From Tanytarsus gracilentus (lineage: Eukaryota > Arthropoda > Insecta > Diptera > Chironomidae): 64,000 bases of DNA. Positions within the stretch are counted from its first letter, which is position 1, and each line of letters opens with the position of its first letter. A program made the position numbers and the translations under genes. Below are positions 16,408 to 30,188 of the stretch, one piece after another. Where the stretch lies: assembly GCA_038502055.1 (NCBI GenBank), contig JAXRKN010000011.1:1-64000 (forward strand), written 5' to 3'. Under the pieces are notes generated by a model, which searched no databases, was not told the DNA's origin, and saw only the letters and a program-made list of their open reading frames with translations.

Positions 16408-19400
16408 TCGCTGAGCGAATAGAAATAAACACAATAAAAAAAATTAGCTCCAATTTTACACGATTTAAATGAAGAAAAAAAATATGAGAAATATTAGTGA
16501 TGAAATTTCTGCTCTAATTCCCTCCTCCACATACCACACTTTAATATTCAGCATTGGCTCACGTGAGATGCGGATGGGATGACGAGATGTGCAACTGAAA
16601 TTATAACCCAAGCCACAAAATCCACAACATGATCTACTTAGCATTAAATTTACAAGCTTTGTGTTTTTTGGAAGCTCATTTGGAGTGAAATTAGGCCAAC
16701 GGAGTCTTAAAAAATCATTAAATGAAATTTTGAAATTTTATTCTTTTTTGGAGAAAAGAAATGGGACGGGAGTCGGCCGATGACAACGAAGGTTGAATTT
16801 AAGTGCTTTCGCCTTAAAATATGACGCATTTTTGGATGCTAAATGTTTTAATGATGAAACACACACGCGAGAATGATGTGAAAAATAATTCTTGAGCAAG
16901 ATAATTTTTCAAATTCATGCAGGCAGCAAGTCGATTTGTAAATGAGAAGAACGTCTGTCTATTTTCATCATTTTTCTCTTCAATCTAATGATGTGGAAGA
17001 ATAATGATAAATATTAAAGCTACACTGAAGAAAACTTTATGCTAAAAATTTACGTTCAATTTTTTTTTGAGTTCAAAAAATTTGTTTAAATTTAATAAAT
17101 TTGAAAAATATTTTTTATCTTCATCAACAACTTTTAAAAATGCAATGGTGCTCAGTCAGGAGTTTGAAAATAACTTCAACAAAAAAATTCGCCTCATAAA
17201 AATTTTATAATTTTGTCACAATTTCAATGCAATTAAATTTTTAGATTTTTTCTTTCTCCCTTAAAACTTTGATAAAATTCACTTAAATTGTGAATTTCTA
17301 CGAATGTAGATTAGTGATAATTTTTTATACTAAAAATTGCTCTGAGAAGCTTAAAAACACATTTTTGACACTGCCTTAGGCAGACTAAAAATCTTTTTAT
17401 CTCTCAAAATGATTGTGTTTATTAATGTTTCAAAATAAAAAGATTAAAACTAAAATGATAAAAAAAAATATTTTTAGGGTAAAATAATTAAAATTAGTGG
17501 TTCAAATTGTTTGAAGAGTTTTTCCTACATACAAAAGTGAAAGAAAATTATCGTAAATTGTTGTCGCGCTGCTGTTACGATAGTAAGCAAAAAATAATAA
17601 TTTTTTAGGCCATTCAGTGATTTTAAAAAAACAATAGTGAAAGAGTTTTTAAATGGAGAATAAAAAAAATTCTCCATCGAAACCGACGCCTCAAACACAT
17701 CTAATAAAACTGCCAAAAAAAACAAGAAAATAAATAGCCACACAGGAGATAATGTATCGAAACACTTAGCGAAATAAAAGAATTTTTTGTATTTTTCATC
17801 AATCATCCAATAAACCAACAACAACTGTGTTACTGAGAAATGCTCAAGGAAGGAAAAATTCAGTGAACAAAACCCCTTAAATATTTTAAAAGAAATTTAA
17901 TACGCCGATAATAAATGTGCAAGTCAAACGCCTGCAATTTTTTTCTCAAGTAATACTACACAAAAATTTAAACATGATATAAAATTTCGTAATAAACTGA
18001 CCTTGAGCTTTCGACGTAAAAACTAAAGAAACATTTTTTTGTGTGCGCAAAACAAAAAATTTAGAATCAAGAATATTTTTTTTTGCTTATCAAACATGAA
18101 ATGATAAAATTGAAATTTTATGGCGCTTTTTTGTAGGAAATTCATTAGACAACAAGAAAATAAACTTTATTTATTTAATATAAAGAGTTGAAAACTTTTT
18201 CAAAACATAATGAACTTTGTGATATGAATAAACCATTTTTATGAGTTTATTAAAAATTTCTTCGGTATGGAAAGCTTTTTATTAAAAAAAATAAAATATG
18301 AAAAAGAGGGTCATGGAAAATTAACGATTGGGATATTCCATAAAAAATGATTGTGAAAATTTACCAGGAAATTCCAAAAAATTAATTTTCATCAATAAAT
18401 TTAAAAAATATTTTTTGAAAATTTAATTTTTTAGGAAACTCCTCCTGGTGAACTAGAAATCTTCCAACCCTCTTTCAAATTCTATTTAGAATTCAGCTTT
18501 TTATGACAGAAATGCAAAGTCTTGACATTTCTGAGTATCTGGCAAAGTTTTAAACTATTTCATGTGGCTCAAGTAAGGTTAAGCTGAGAATTGTGAGAAA
18601 TAATGGATTAATATTTTATAAGTTTAAAAAGCGTGTAATGTGATAATAAATAATGATGTATTTAGTGGTTAAGAAAGTCTTTTAAAAAATTGAGTTTTAT
18701 ACTTGATACGATACTAAAATAAAATTTATTTAATTTTCCCATTTCTTCTTTTTTTGAAGATTCGATTTTTACTAAAAAAAATTGTGTGGAATAATTGATG
18801 GTAAATAAAATTTAAACCAAAATTTAAAACTTTTTATTTCTAAGTTTTTTTAGTCATGAATTTGATATTAAATCAGAGAAAAATTTGAAACTCTTTCAAA
18901 AGCCAATTTTAAATAATTCTCTTTTAAGTTTCTCAAATAATTATTCATACTTTTCTCACGACCATAATTCAACTCGAAAGAAGAGTGAAACAAAAAGCGA
19001 TCGATGAAAAAAAGTTACTTAAGAGTGAGAGAAAAAAAATGTGATTAGAAGCGATGGGAATAAAATTCAGGAAGGTGATAATTTTTTATGGGCTTATAGC
19101 TGGCTAACGAACTTCATTCATCGATCGATAAATTCATTCTAATTAGTCTCTTGAATCAATTAACTGAAGCTCTTTATATCTTCTCTTTTATTTGATGCTG
19201 TTCAGAACACATAGAGAAAAATGAAACTGAATTTTTTACAAACAATATGAATGTGGTTTTAAAATAATTATCAAGCGAGTAAAAAGAAACGATAAAAAAA
19301 ATTCTTCTTTAATCTATTCAACTACATGTTCAAAAAATGATCTAATTGTAATGTTTTTTTTATTATTAGACTAAATTACAATTTTCTTAGGCATAGCTTA

Positions 19401-19738
19401 AATAATACCCTGAACATGATGATGAAGATCAAACATTAAAATATTTAAAGAAAAAAATATTTTAATGATTTTTCATTGCTCGAAAAAATAGCTAAAATAA
19501 ATTTTAAAAAATTGTTTTCGATGGTGATGCAACAAATTAAATTTTAATGCGTCATCACCCTAACAAAAAAATAAAATAAGTATCTAAATAACATGGATAG
19601 AAATGAGAAAATAAAGAATGGAAAAATTTGTGAAAAATTAACTTTCTTGTCAATTTTTACTTTTTTTTCAGCTGTTTAAACTTTTTCTCCATCAGGAAAT
19701 TTCCATATGGATTCAATCGTGCGAAACGACATTGAAAA
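16408..19738. other. Intergenic region with no supported gene
   Basis: About 3.3 kb of AT-rich sequence between the Yippee-like gene and Cep290. Open frames here (for example 17525-17824 minus) are short, hydrophobic by composition and lack splice or family support. A short dyad, ggtgatg (19523-19529) / catcacc (19553-19559), can form a 7-bp stem. No tRNA, rRNA or repeat was recognised. Confidence 0.6.
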
Positions 19739-19812
19739 ATTTCCATAGCGACGTCACAACAAAAAAAATATCTGAACCAAATATTTTGCACGTGCTTGGT
19801 TGCTCTGGAAAC
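19739..19812 (+). promoter_or_regulatory. RFX X-box-like sites upstream of Cep290
   Basis: GTTGCTCTGGAAAC at 19799-19812 fits the RFX X-box consensus RYYNYY-N(1-3)-RRNRAC, including the stricter RYYVYY/RRHRAC form. ATTTCCATAGCGAC at 19739-19752 fits the relaxed form. A near match GTTACCAAGGAGGC occurs at 19835-19848. They lie 88-197 nt upstream of the start codon, the usual zone for X-boxes in ciliary genes. RFX factors drive ciliary genes in flies and worms, so RFX control of this Cep290 is a reasonable inference. Confidence 0.65.
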
Positions 19813-19935
19813 ACAACAAAAAAGTGAAAAAATCGTTACCAAGGAGGCTTTGTAAAATCAAAACAGAAAAAAATTTAAACTTGAATCATCACGAGAGATT
19901 TATTTTCATTTAAATGTGTATTTAAAACGTGAAAA

Positions 19936-22900
19936 ATGGATTGGAAACAGATTTTATCGCTCTCTAACGAGAATCTGACCCATGAACGGAAGGAGGAAAT
20001 TTATTTGGAGCTAATTAAAGATCAGAAATTTGATTCGAAAATCGCCAAGAAACTTTTTCCGTAAATACCAACCTGAAACTCAGTTGGAAATTAGTGCTGA
20101 GATCTTTTACTGGAGTTTGAAATTTTTTAGGATTTAAATTTTGAAATTTCAAAGTAGATCTTCCAACTGAGTTTACTTTTACGTCATTCGTTGCACAAAA
20201 GATTTTCAATTTATTTTTCAGGCTATGCCTTGCTGTGCTAAAACACAAAGGACAACAAGTGGATAAACAACGTGAGGAGATTGAAATATTGGGTAACAAG
20301 GATTTTCGCATACGCGTGACATTTTTACGTTATTAAATGTTTCATCCACAGCATCGTCAGATATTGATTTGAAGGCAACTCTCGAGCAAGTCGAGCGACA
20401 GAAAAAGGCATTAAGTAAATATGAGGCCGAAAGATCTCAATTTAAGGCACGAATTAAGGAACTGCAGGATGAAATTGCGGTCGCTCATAGTCGAGAGTTG
20501 AGAGGAAGTGACGATGAAGACTCACCAGATCAACTCTCCGAAATTGATCGCATGCAAGAGTTAATGTCAAAGCTGAGTGGTAAAAACAAGCAAATTAAGC
20601 GACTCTTGCGTGATATTGAAGTAAGGAATCAAATTTCATACATGTCATTGACACATTTATAATTAAATTTGTTCCCATAGAAATTGGAAGAACAATCAGC
20701 AATTCATATCAACGTGATAGAGCACCTAAAGGCAAATGTCGAAGATGCCGAAGATAAGCTTTCAATTATGTGCACCAATTATGAGGAAACTGCAGGCAAT
20801 GTCACGTTTTTAGAAGAAAAACTTGCGCATTTAAATCGTCTGTTGCAGGCACAAATGGTTGAGAACAAACAACTGCTCGAAGCACGTCAACAGCATGAAA
20901 AGGATTTTGAGAATTTCTCTCATCAACTCGAGGAGCGAGTGCGATTCTACAAGACAATTATGGACGAAAAGCAACGCGAATGCGATGAGTTGAAGGAGAA
21001 ATATGAAAGTCTCGTCGAACAAATACCCGGAATTGATGTTGATAGTGAACAAAGTGAAATTAAGCGGTTAATGGACTCGATAAAAGAGCGTGATGAAGTG
21101 ATTAAGGAATTAAGAGAGAAACTTCAATTGGTATCGACGGAGTTAATGGACTCAACGGAGGTGCTCAATAAAATTGGAAGAGAAAGAGAAGAAAGTTTGC
21201 AGGTAAGAAATTAAACTTTAATTTTAAATTTAATTACCGTTAAAATATTTTCAGCATAAATCACATAAGAAACCAGATAGTTGTTGCAATGAACTTAAAC
21301 TTATGCTTGAACGTTCCACCGAGAGATGCCATGAACTGCAAGAAATAATTGAGTCCACCGAAGCTGATAACATTCTTAAAGCAAAACAAGCTTTCGATGC
21401 AATGGAAGCACTTAAATCCTATGAAAACAGCACCGATGGCCTCGCCGATGCAGTTCGCAAGATTCACAAACAACGAGAGGAAATTTCTCAAAAAGATAAG
21501 CAAATTCATGAGCTTGTGGTTGAATTGAATTCTCAAAATGAAATCGTTGCGGAAAATGCCATTCTAAAGCGTCGTCTTGGCATTCCCGATGAGGAAATAA
21601 TTGAGACAAAAGGATTCCTCGCAAAACAAAAGCGCTTTGCCAAGATCAATGACCGATTGATGCTTCAATTGAGGGCGAGCGAAGAAATTCGGCTCCAATT
21701 GAAAATTGACAGAAATGATTTGAAGCGAAAGATTAATGACCTTGAAGCACGTCTTAGTGGTGAAATTGTTTCGATTCATGATGCGTCATCTTCGGTTACC
21801 TCTGAGAGCACTCAAAGTGACGTGAAAAAATCTAAAACAGAATTTAGGGAATGTGAAAATTGTCACACGACCTACAACCTCTATGAAAGCATCAAATATT
21901 GTCGAAATTGTATCACGAAACAGCACCCGAGTTTTTGTGACAATTGTACGGCAAATGTAAAGGTGACATCGAACGAGAATGTCGAGTTGGTTCGGAAAAT
22001 TGCCAAACTCGAAATTGACTATCAATCAGTTGTCGATGAGAATGAAAAGTTACGTGATGGATTGAGTGAAATTCTTGAGAAAATACAAGCGAGCGAAGGT
22101 AAGAAATTTAATGTATCATAAATTCAAAATATAAATTTTCAGCCTTTGAGTTGTTGATGTAAATCTTTTTTTTCTATTCACAGATCAATCCAAACGAAAT
22201 TTGGTAAATTCAGCGGTGTTTGAGAAATTAATTCACATTTTGAGTTTGGGGTGCGATGGAAAAGTTCAGAGGAAAATTGATGAAAATCAAGATAAAGTTC
22301 AATCACCTGTGAAAAAGTCATCAGAATTTGATGAACTCAATGTAAAGTTCAAAAGCTTGTTTGGCGAGAATCAAGAGCTTAAAAATCAATTGAGTCAAAT
22401 GGATTTAATTAAGCAGCAATATGAAGAGTTAATCAGATCAAGTGAACTTAGTGATGATGATAAGCACAGTCTCTTATTAAAAACCCTCGAACGATGTCAT
22501 GAATTTGAAACAAATATCAAAAGTTTTGAGAGGAAATTTGAATTTTTGTTGGCTGAAAATGATCAACTTCATGCTGAGTGTCGGGCTCTGAAAGTTATGT
22601 CAGTTGAGCTTCAAAATGAAATTAAAATGGAAAATTTATTACAATCGCAATCGAATCATGAAACTTTCCAAGACAGCGAAGACATTCAGACCATTCAAGA
22701 AGAGCTTCAGCAGGTTCGGAATGAACTCAATTGCTTGTGCTTTAATGTTCTCAAAAATATCAAATCGATCGACAATGAAAATATTCTCAAACTCGATACG
22801 GAAAAATTCTCAAAAATTTCAATTCTCGAGGGTGATCTCAGTACAAATTTTATTACACGCAATGAACTCGATGCACTTAAATCGAACCTAGTTAAAATGC

Positions 22901-25900
22901 AAGAGACAATCAATGATCACAAGGTTAAAGAGAAACACTTCGAAGAGCTCGCAAAAATTGCACAACATCAATTAAAATCCCAACAGCTTATGTTGAGTCA
23001 ATTTTCCGACGATGAAATTGTCGCACGGCATTTAATTGTTGACCTCCAGAGTCAGAGTAATGAAAATTATTTGCTTGCAAAGACTGTGAGAGATTTAAAG
23101 GTAAATTTGAATATTCAAATTTATTGAATCCGTTAAAAATTAATTAATTCTAATTTAGGTTTCAAAAGAAAACGAAGATCGAATGCGTCTCGAAAATGAG
23201 AAGCTTAAATCTGAATTGTTATCATATGAAGATAAATTACGACTAACACAATCACTCGTGGACGAAAGGCATAAGGAAGTAAGCGAGCGTGAAAACAATA
23301 ATAAGCTCAAGATTCGATATCTGAGAAAGTCTTTGGTCGACTTATGCAATCAGTTCAGTTCAATGACTCCCATCTATCTAATCAGTGACTTTATCAAGCA
23401 CTATGCGGCGCTGCTTGAAGCGAAAAAGCAATTTGATGTCGAGTCTTTACAAGCAAGATCAAAATTGACACCGGAAATTGCTTTCTCTGAAGCTCAAACG
23501 TCATCGAGTGACATTGAGATGAAGATTGAAATTATCAGACAAAAATCGTCGTGCGATTACCTTAAACAACAGCTTGAAATGAGCGAGACGACAATTAAGG
23601 AGCTTCACAACGAAATTGCACGAATTAAATTGAATGAAATTAAAAACATGCAGCACTGGAATACCATACGAATGCTATTCGACACTAACAAACAAATTGA
23701 GGTGAACGAAGTGAAAATTTTGAGAGCTGAGAAAGGAGTTCAAGTGGAGCCATCGAAAAATGATTGTGGAACAATAACGGACGAAATAAATGTACCTGAA
23801 AAAACACTCTCGACATCAATTAAATCTACTGAAAATCTTCCATCGACATCAAGTGAAATTACAATTGTCTCAACAGCTGCTGCTGAAAAAGATGACAGTG
23901 ACCAAAAATCGCTTCAAATGCAACTCAAAAAAGCTCTCATCTTGGCTACGTCGCGGAGTGCTCTGCTAATTGAAACAGGTTTAATTAAATTCTTAATTAT
24001 TGACGGAGTTTGAATAATTTGTCACATTTGTTTTAAATTTCAAGTCTTTTAAAAATATTAAATGTCTCAAAACTCATAATCAACTCCTAATGAAAGTCTA
24101 GACCCATTTAATAATTTATTTTTAAATTCTCAGAAAATCGCTTGAGTGAAGCACAAGGTAGAATTAAAGTGCTCGAAAAGAATCTCGAAAATCAACACAA
24201 GCAGAGCAGAAGCGAGCTTAGACAGCAGCAGCCGGAAGAGCCATGTCCACGGCGAGATGATCACATTCTCAGCATGTCAATTTCTACACTTCAAAATTTA
24301 ATATTGGAAAAAGACACGACACTCTCACGCTATCAAGAGCTCTTGAAGTCGGAAAGGCAACACAATATGAGAACATTTGATAGCTTAAGTGATGAAATTA
24401 AGCAGTTAAAGAGAGTCATTGATGGTCATGAGTGCACGATAGCCGAGAAGGAAAAACTTGTGGAGAAAATTAAAAAAGAAATTGAGGAAATGAAAGAAGC
24501 AAGGTGAGGAAATGAATTTTTATGGTTTTAAAATTTAAATTTTAACGGTTAAATTTTTTATTACTCTCACAGAAAATCTATTGAATCTGATAAAAAAATC
24601 GTCCAACAAGCGGCGCCACCACCACCCCCAACGCAACCACATCATGTCACATTTAACGAGCACGACATTGAGCTTCGTAGCATTGAAATTAAATTGAAGG
24701 AAGCGCAAAATGATATACATAGAATGGAGCAACAAATCAAGGACTTAACAAACACTGAACGTCAATTACAGGCCATCGTTCGTGATCGTGATAGCGCAAT
24801 AAAAGATCTTAATTTTAAATTAAAAGCGTCAAATGACAATTTGGAGAATCTAAGTGAAAACTTTACGTCAACAGCGGAAATTGATCAGCTTAGAGAAATG
24901 CTCGAGGACAAAGACAAGCACATTCAGGACTTGACTGAAACATTAAATCAATTCCATGACGACCAACAAAAATATATCAACGACACCGCATTGAACTCGG
25001 CAGAACAAGTTCATCTCATTTCCTCAGATTTGACACGTGCTGAGGCAACAAATCGTATTCTAAAGACTCAGCTCGAAGCCCTAAAACGTCAATTGACAAA
25101 CATTCAGCAGCGTGAAAAGACTTCGCGTGAAATGATAAAGACCCTCAAGAATCAACTCATAAGACGACCAGTGTTTTCTGTCACGAGTGATAAACGTCCT
25201 ACGTCATCGGCACGCGAGGAACAGCAACAGAAAAGAATCAATGAGCTGGAAAATGAGTTGCGAGAAACGAAAGATGAACTTCGAAGGCAGACAAACATAA
25301 ATGATAATAAGAAGGTATGTGAAGGAATTTTTTTATTCTACAGGGTTGGACATTTTAGGAAATTGAATTTTTTTTAACTCTTCCTCTCTTATAAAAGGCA
25401 AAGAATGCTGCTGAATTGGGTCTTTGGGAGAAGCAAAAACGCTATCAAGAGATGTCAGAGAAGTTGAAAATGAAACTCACTGAGAAGGAAATTGATTTTG
25501 ATCGCATGAAAGCAAATTTCCAAATAGCAAAAAATACAATCACGCGTCTTGAGAAAGATAAAATTATGCTTGAAAATAAGGTTAAGAGTAGCCGTTATCT
25601 GCAGAGTGTCAGCAATAGCAGCTTAGGTAGTGCTGGCATCAATAATCAGAGCATTTGTCATCAATGTAAGCATCATCTTGAAGCGACATCATTTATTAGC
25701 GACACTGGCTCTGAAATGAATCATGAACTTATAAATGCACTCAAGTCACGAATTGAATCGCAACAGCGTCGAATTATTTCCATGGAATTGGAGGGAAGAG
25801 GGTCGAGTGTATGTGGAATTGAAATTGAAAAAATTCAGGAAGAGCTTTCGAGTGTTCAAGCAAGAAACATTCGATTGGAAGCTAAAAACATTCAATTGCA

Positions 25901-26695
25901 GCTCGAACATGATTTAGTGAAGCAAAATGACAATGGTCAGAGACAAGAGGCGAGAATTAAGCATCTTGAAGAGTGAGGAATTAAATATTAACATTTTAGA
26001 TCTAATTAAATGCAACAAGATTTTCTCTAATTAGATCTTAAAAATATCTACATCCCTTGCTAATTCAATTTTTTTTCTACAGTTATATCCTCGTTCTCAA
26101 GGATGAAATTGCTCAAGCACATGCGAAGGTTGACTCACCCGAGAAACATAAGCATGAGCCGTCTGTGGCGCAATTGCAGGCAATGGAGCAGACAATTCTC
26201 AAACTTAAACGTGTCGTTGAAAAGCTCCAAGTGGAAAATAAATACCTCAAAGGTACCTCCACACGCCAACAAAGCGGATCAACAACATCAAGCATCACAA
26301 CAGCCGCTTACATGAGTCAAAATGATCGAAAAAAAGAAGAGACCTTTGAGAAATTGAAATCTGAATACGAAAAACTTCAAAAGACTTACGCGGACTCGCT
26401 CAATCGAATTTCATCATTGCAAATTGAATTGGAGCTCTGTCAAGCGCAATCAATAAATGTCTCGTGTCCACATTGCAATAATAAGAATTTAGATGAGTTG
26501 GCAACGCAAGATGTTGACGTCCTTCAGCAGCAACTTCAACAGAAGTCGGCATTGTTAGAGAAGGCGAGAATTTTATTGCAACGAGCGGCAGGAAAAGAAA
26601 AACACTTGGTCGAGAAAATTAATTATCTTAAGAAGAGGGTGTCGGCGTTGGAAGGTGTGCCGATTATCAGCGAAGAAAATAGCGAATCAGGATAA
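19936..26695 (+). CDS. Cep290: Cep290, ciliary transition-zone coiled-coil protein
   Basis: Eleven exons: 19936-20060, 20222-20292, 20352-20620, 20681-21202, 21255-22098, 22184-23100, 23159-23978, 24134-24503, 24573-25314, 25398-25972, 26083-26695. The joined frame gives about 1955 aa, close to fly Cep290. The opening MDWKQIL matches the NWKEIM start of vertebrate CEP290. The segment ALKSYENSTDGLADAV with following HKQREEIS and ENAILKRRLGI is the most diagnostic family match. Nearly all of the protein is coiled coil. CEP290 builds the Y-links and gate of the transition zone at the ciliary base; in insects this matters for sensory neurons and sperm. Oddity: six cysteines as three CxxC pairs (529/532, 545/548, 557/560), and further CxxC at 1647/1650 and 1880/1883. 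X-box-like sites lie upstream. Confidence 0.9.
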
Positions 26696-29342
26696 AAATT
26701 TAAATGTGAGTGCAGTTTTATGCGTGCGTTTTTTACTATCGAATTTTACTTTTGTCAGCATCGCTTTTCGAAAGCATATTAATAAAAATTTTGTATCTCA
26801 AAATAAAGGTTTGTAATTTCATTTTTATTAATTTTAATTTCAACGTTTGCAGGTTTTTAGAATTATTTTCACCATTTCCACCCCAATCTTCTGGAAAATT
26901 GAATGGAGAATTTCAACTGGCACCCCTTAGCACATTTTAGCATCAACTTTTAGGGGTGCGTTTGTGAAAATCATACACTAGCGAGAGTGAAATAGAAAAT
27001 GTTCAAACACTCAACAGATTTCCCCTCGAAAAATTTCTCACCACCCATTCAAACGTGCACATGTTATGTGAGTTGAAAAAGATTTAAGGGTTGGTCTATA
27101 AAAATTCATATGAAAATAACCTAAGCTCGCATGTTAATGCCCCATTTGATATATCTAAATCTCATCACTGAGTGTCCTTAAAACACTTAAATGTCATAAA
27201 AAAGTTTTTAAGCGATCGTTAAAAAACTCTTCATAAGTGTCATAAAAAGAAATAAAATTTTTCAGAACCCTTTTAAGTTCTAAACAATTATTGTCGAGTG
27301 AAATACATTTTCGATTAGAGTTGATGGCATAAAAAGTAATTCAGTTTTGCACCGTTCAATGGCAAAAAGTCCAATAAAACTTTAGAGCCATAAAACAATT
27401 TCTACTTTACACACACCATTAAGTCTGTCATGTATCTCAATTTGTACTGAAGTCAGCATAGTATCCAGTGGTGAAAATACTCATTGCAATGTTAGTTTTT
27501 AGGTGGTCATCTATAAGGAGAGAAAGGAAGAATTATGGTTTCAAGGGATGTAATTTTTTATTTAAAATCTTTAACTTAAATCTTGTCACACGATTTTGAA
27601 ATTAATTTTGTCGAAAATCCAAGTTAAGTTTGAAGTACTCCCAATAGGTCGTGTCCATCCCTTTTGTAATTTTACGAGGCAATGAAAAAAGGATTTGGTT
27701 TGTGCCAGTGCACTGCAGCACGTTCCGCCTTTTCTTCTTCTTATGAAATTTCTCTTCAATATCGAAGAGACACAGAAACACAAACTTTCATGCTAAACTC
27801 TCTCGGAATTTTAAATTATGGCTGAGGAAAGTCGATAACTCGCCATTAAGGCTATGATGCAGCAGCAGCAGCATGAAAACTTTTCTGCATTCTTGCATAC
27901 GAAAGAGGGTAAAAATTTAAACTTAATTTCTTGGACTTATTAGACTTCTCTGTCATCGCCACTATTATCTTCGTAAGGGTCAGTTTTTGCCTTTCTTGTA
28001 CATTGTCACGTACTTAATGAAATGAGAAATTAAAACGAAAACTTTTGCCTTGTCTCGAGCACATTTAACATTTTCCGAACGAGAAGATTTCTGGGTGAAG
28101 AAAATGAAAATTTTCTCACTTTGCCATCTCGAATATTTTATCAAAAACTTCTCGAGGAATTTTTTTTTGAGAGAAAATTAAAATGAGATGAAAGCTTTTA
28201 ATTTGTGAAATCTTCTTCTGTGTATAATTGGAGTGTTTGAATTAAAAAAATATATAATTTTAAAGGAAACTAGAAATTTAAATATTTTTAATGAAAATAA
28301 ATTAAACTATTTTAATTTTTTCAACCATACTCGGTCTAACTTTTAATATTTAAACGCTCTCTACCCACAAATATTTTAACAAACACCCCAACCTATCACA
28401 AAAATGTTCACACAATTATTTTTCATTAAATTTTCGCTTGGGCTTTCGGAATTTGCCTCTAATGATTTGTAAACACGATAAAACTAAACACGATGAAAAT
28501 TGACTATTTTGTTCCCATCCGACACATATTTGAATAACTGAGGCTTAATTTGTGTAAATTTTGTGGGAATCTATGTTATATCCATATTTGATATGTTGAG
28601 CAACGTTAAATGGAGCGAGGCGAGAAATAGGTCACGATGATATATGAGAGCAAATTTTTGAAGAGAATGAGGGAAATTTGTGATTTTGCACAATCTGCAA
28701 CTGACTGCATATCTTCAGACAAGATTCATGAAAATATTCTCTGTATTGTTGAATTCTCTCGAAGAGCTGCACCTGATAACGGCTCATCATCATCGTTGCA
28801 TGTTGTTAATAGCAGATGAGAACTTTTTTGGCGATGTCCTGAAGGTATGCTAAAATATTTGAGAGAAATTTCAAAAACATTAAAGTTGCCTCTTCAACAT
28901 ATTTTAGAAATTTTCGTTAAATAAATTTTAAAGTAATAAAATTCATGCAAGATCTTCAATCGACATGAGAGCTTAAAGTTCATTCTAATCCGATATGTGA
29001 TGGTATTTAAACTCTCTAACATTATATATGCAGACGCTCACACGAAATATTAAATAAACCACCGCTCTTGAATGAGGATTATCGCTCGGTTAACAAAGGC
29101 TAGCAAGAATACTCTATTGAGAAATTAATTGAACGTAATAAAATTGTATATTATTTAGAGTCAGGAGCTACATGTTGATGTGTTCTCAAAATTTTTGTGA
29201 TTCTTGAGAATTTAAAAATTTCGCGCGTTAAAATTCCTCTTGAAATATTTGTCTAGCTAAATGCAATGTGGTTTGACTTTCCAATTATCACTTGAAGCGT
29301 TTGGGATGAAGCTTTTTAAAAATTTCAAACGTAAACTTTTTC
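26696..29342. other. Cep290 3' flank and intergenic DNA, no gene seen
   Basis: A polyadenylation signal (aataaa, near 26802) follows the Cep290 stop. The rest is AT-rich single-copy sequence with only short unsupported frames, such as 27586-27783 minus and 28637-28819 plus. No RNA gene was recognised. Confidence 0.6.
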
Positions 29343-30188
29343 CAGGGGGCGGACGACTAGTATATAAATTTTATATACTTTATATACCTCAAAAATATAA
29401 AAATATAAATGAGAAATATAAAAATATAAATTTATTTAAAATTATTTATTTAAAATTATAAATTTATTGAAATGATTTGTTTGTTTCTTAACGACAAAAA
29501 AAAATTTTAAATTGCATTTCGAGCATTTGGATCTCAATTTAAGCACTAAATCTTTGTTCGAATGGCTATCAAATCCATTGCTGGATCTTAGTTCTACTGG
29601 ATCTCACTTCCAGCACTAAATTTTAAAACTACTGGATCTCACTTCCAGAGCTGGATCTTAGTTCCAATGGATCTCAATTTAAGCACTGAATCTAGTTCGA
29701 ATGCCTATCAAATCCATCGCTTGATTTTACTTCTACTGGATCTCACTTCCAGACTTCCAGCACTAAATTTTAAAACTGCTGGATCTCACTTCCAGAGCTG
29801 GATCTTAGTTCCAATGGATCTCAATTTAAGTTCTGAATCTAGTTCGAATGGTTATCAAATCCATCGCTTGATTTTACTTCTACTGGATCTCACTTCCAGA
29901 CTTCCAGCACTAAATCTTAAAACTACTGGACGATATTAGTCTACCGCGCTATCTAAGACTGTCTCAGGCATCTTAGATGATCTCGAACTAATTCAACCAC
30001 GATTTACCTTGGTCTCCCTTAAATTTTAGTTGAAAAGTCACAATATAGAGTAAATTCCGATCGAAAAGTATATAAAAATATAAAAATATAAAAAATATAA
30101 AAATATAAATGAGGTATATAAAAAATAAAAAGAAAAATTTAGATTTTTATATTCCCAAAAATTTTATATCCAAGTCGTCCGCCCCCTG
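29343..30188. mobile_element. Non-autonomous hAT element (MITE-like), 846 bp
   Basis: The ends are perfect 16-bp terminal inverted repeats CAGGGGGCGGACGACT, continuing imperfectly into TATA-rich sequence. Flanks are actttttc (29335-29342) and actttttg (30189-30196), an 8-bp target duplication with one mismatch. CAGGGG-type TIRs plus 8-bp duplications are the hAT signature. No transposase is inside, so it must move in trans. The near-intact duplication suggests a fairly young insertion. Confidence 0.9.
29640..29935. repeat. 147-bp tandem duplication inside the hAT element
   Basis: The phrase ctggatcttagttccaatgg recurs at 29651 and 29798 (period 147 bp). Sub-phrases such as ctggatctcacttccag recur at still shorter intervals from about 29580, showing nested tandem growth. 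The open frame at 29667-29939 is only this repeat read through. Confidence 0.85.

Noticed and set aside
17525..17824. 99-aa minus-strand hydrophobic frame
   Set aside because: Phe/Leu-rich composition follows from AT-rich DNA; no conserved motif and no supporting exon.
19523..19559. Short dyad ggtgatg/catcacc as a possible small RNA hairpin
   Set aside because: A 7-bp stem with a 23-nt loop is too weak for a microRNA precursor.
29667..29939. 90-aa plus-strand frame with repeated LILLLLDLTSRLPALN
   Set aside because: It is the 147-bp tandem repeat of the hAT element read through; 147 is divisible by 3, so the frame stays open.
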